Part shown: positions 28,378 to 29,094 of the stretch, in pieces
Layout: each line of letters starts with the position of its first letter
Numbering within the stretch: the stretch's first letter is position 1
Source: a virus
Direction: 5' to 3' (one strand)
Length of the DNA stretch: 29,094 nucleotides
Virus record (IMG/VR): IMGVR_UViG_3300037137_000598
Coordinates: 1-29,094 of that record
The notes under the pieces: model-generated
Database searches by the model: none
What the model was told of the DNA's origin: nothing
The model's input: only the letters and a program-made list of their open reading frames with translations
Made by a program: the position numbers and the translations under genes

Positions 28378-29094
28378 GGGCCGCAGTCTTGCAGACTGGC
28401 AGCACGTCGTCCAGCAGGCCTGGAACGAGACGCCCACCGATGCGCCGCCAGCCCTGCCGCACACGTCTCATCAGCACACCCGGGTCAATGAAGTCCACGT
28501 AACCCTGTTCCAACACGAGAGTGACGGGCACGAACTCGGTGACGCTCACCGGCAGCGTCACGAACGAGTCGCCGGATGCGCCTCCCGATGTCCCGGCGTA
28601 GTAGAACGTGACCGTGTTACCGGTTACCAACACACCACCCAATCCGGCACCCTGTCCCGCTGAATCGTCGATGAACACGCGGATGCGCAGGCGCTGCCCG
28701 TTCGTGAACGCCAGATCGTCCCCCGACACCCAGAATGTGGCGGCGACCTCGACCGTCGTCAGCTCGATGAAGTTGTTGGAGGTGGAGTCGGTGCCAGAAC
28801 CAGCAAGCCCCCACACGGTGGCGTTGGTACCGTCGGCGTCAACTCGGGCGACCTCGCAGATTAGCGTGGCCTGCGCGGTGGCGAGACTTTCCAAGGCACG
28901 CAGGTTGACCTCGATGGGACCAGAGAGCGTGAATGCGGTGAGCTGCTTGGAGTACCACTCAACGGCAGTCCCGCCCGCTGTCGCGGTGCACTGAATCTTG
29001 GCCGTATAGCCGTTGACCGTGTTGGTGACGGCCGTCTGCACGCCAGCGCCGCGGGAAGTCCAGGCTTCCTTTTCGGTCGCCGATCCGGGGTCAA
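28378..29094 (-). CDS. Virion structural protein, partial (N-terminus off window)
   Basis: This frame is open from the right edge, beginning inside the protein (DPGSATEKEAWTSRGAGVQT). It is all-beta and rich in Thr, Val and Gly: GYTAKIQCTATAGG, TAFTLSGPIEVNLRALESLA, NNFIELTTVEVAATFWVSGD, RLRIRVFIDDSAGQ, TVTFYYAGTSGGASGDSF. It is probably a large capsid-decoration, fibre or tail protein. The real C-terminus is uncertain: the frame stays open to 27935, but below about 28377 it is a shadow of the glycosyltransferase. A short tail with VLMRRVRQGWRRIGG lies in the boundary region. I list only the convincing part. Confidence 0.6.

Noticed and set aside
1-29094. tRNA genes, CRISPR arrays, integrase, attachment sites, insertion sequences
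   Set aside because: I looked for typical signatures by eye (tRNA T-arm words, spaced direct repeats, recombinase motifs) and found none; a tRNA search program would be more reliable.

Overview
The window reads as part of the genome of a GC-rich, long-tailed (siphovirus-type) tailed bacteriophage or a prophage, probably infecting a high-GC bacterium. An actinobacterial host is my best guess, from codon use, strong AGGAGG ribosome sites, frequent GTG starts and the style of the HNH and small zinc proteins; this is inference. Every gene I can support lies on the minus strand, so the window is read here from high to low coordinates. Genes are packed, mostly with 1- or 4-base stop/start overlaps, and no gene-free stretch reaches 300 bases. 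The largest gaps are about 211 bases (14014-14224) and 192 bases (7714-7905). I saw no tRNA, rRNA, CRISPR array, insertion sequence, integrase or attachment site.

Virion and lysis module (29094 to about 14200). A partial virion protein is followed by a family 2-like glycosyltransferase, small structural or unknown proteins, a head-tail adaptor with an extra N-terminal beta domain, a tail-terminator-like protein, an HK97 gp10-like protein, and two tail assembly chaperone frames joined by a canonical -1 slippery heptamer (CCCTTTC). Then come a 1137-residue tape measure protein, a distal tail protein, a tail-associated protein, a C1q/TNF-like tip protein, a family 4-type glycosyltransferase and a SAM methyltransferase. 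The module ends with a membrane/coiled-coil protein, a modular endolysin (unknown barrel-like domain, proline linker, peptidoglycan-binding domain, M23 peptidase) and a holin. An 11-bp hairpin terminator-like element closes it.

Amidoligase and recombination module (14013 to about 7900). A promoter (TTGACT, 17 bases, CATGAT) and an AGGAGG site precede an amidoligase-family protein, a 92-residue unknown protein and a stand-alone class II glutamine amidotransferase. Together these look like a small amide or peptide-bond-forming pathway carried by the phage, and this is the most interesting system in the window. A run of very small proteins follows, then an HNH nuclease, a DUF932 protein and an ERF-type single-strand annealing protein, ending at a second hairpin.

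Replication, DNA-processing and regulatory module (7713 to 1). A second, sequence-related promoter/leader precedes a winged-helix replication initiator candidate and a G39P-like helicase loader candidate. After these come an HNH protein, a compact DPPY DNA methyltransferase, a DNA-binding regulator, a LAGLIDADG protein, several ParB/KorB-like or unknown DNA-binding proteins, a VRR-NUC nuclease, a multi-zinc-ribbon HNH protein and a ParB-like domain protein cut by the left edge. No helicase, primase, polymerase, terminase, portal or capsid gene is recognisable; these presumably lie outside the window.

The two inter-module regions share the same hairpin arms, the same CCGCTTGAC promoter core, a CCAGTCAG word and a GCCACGAAGG leader word. 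A partial third copy lies at 10842-10868. This suggests a repeated phage regulatory cassette.
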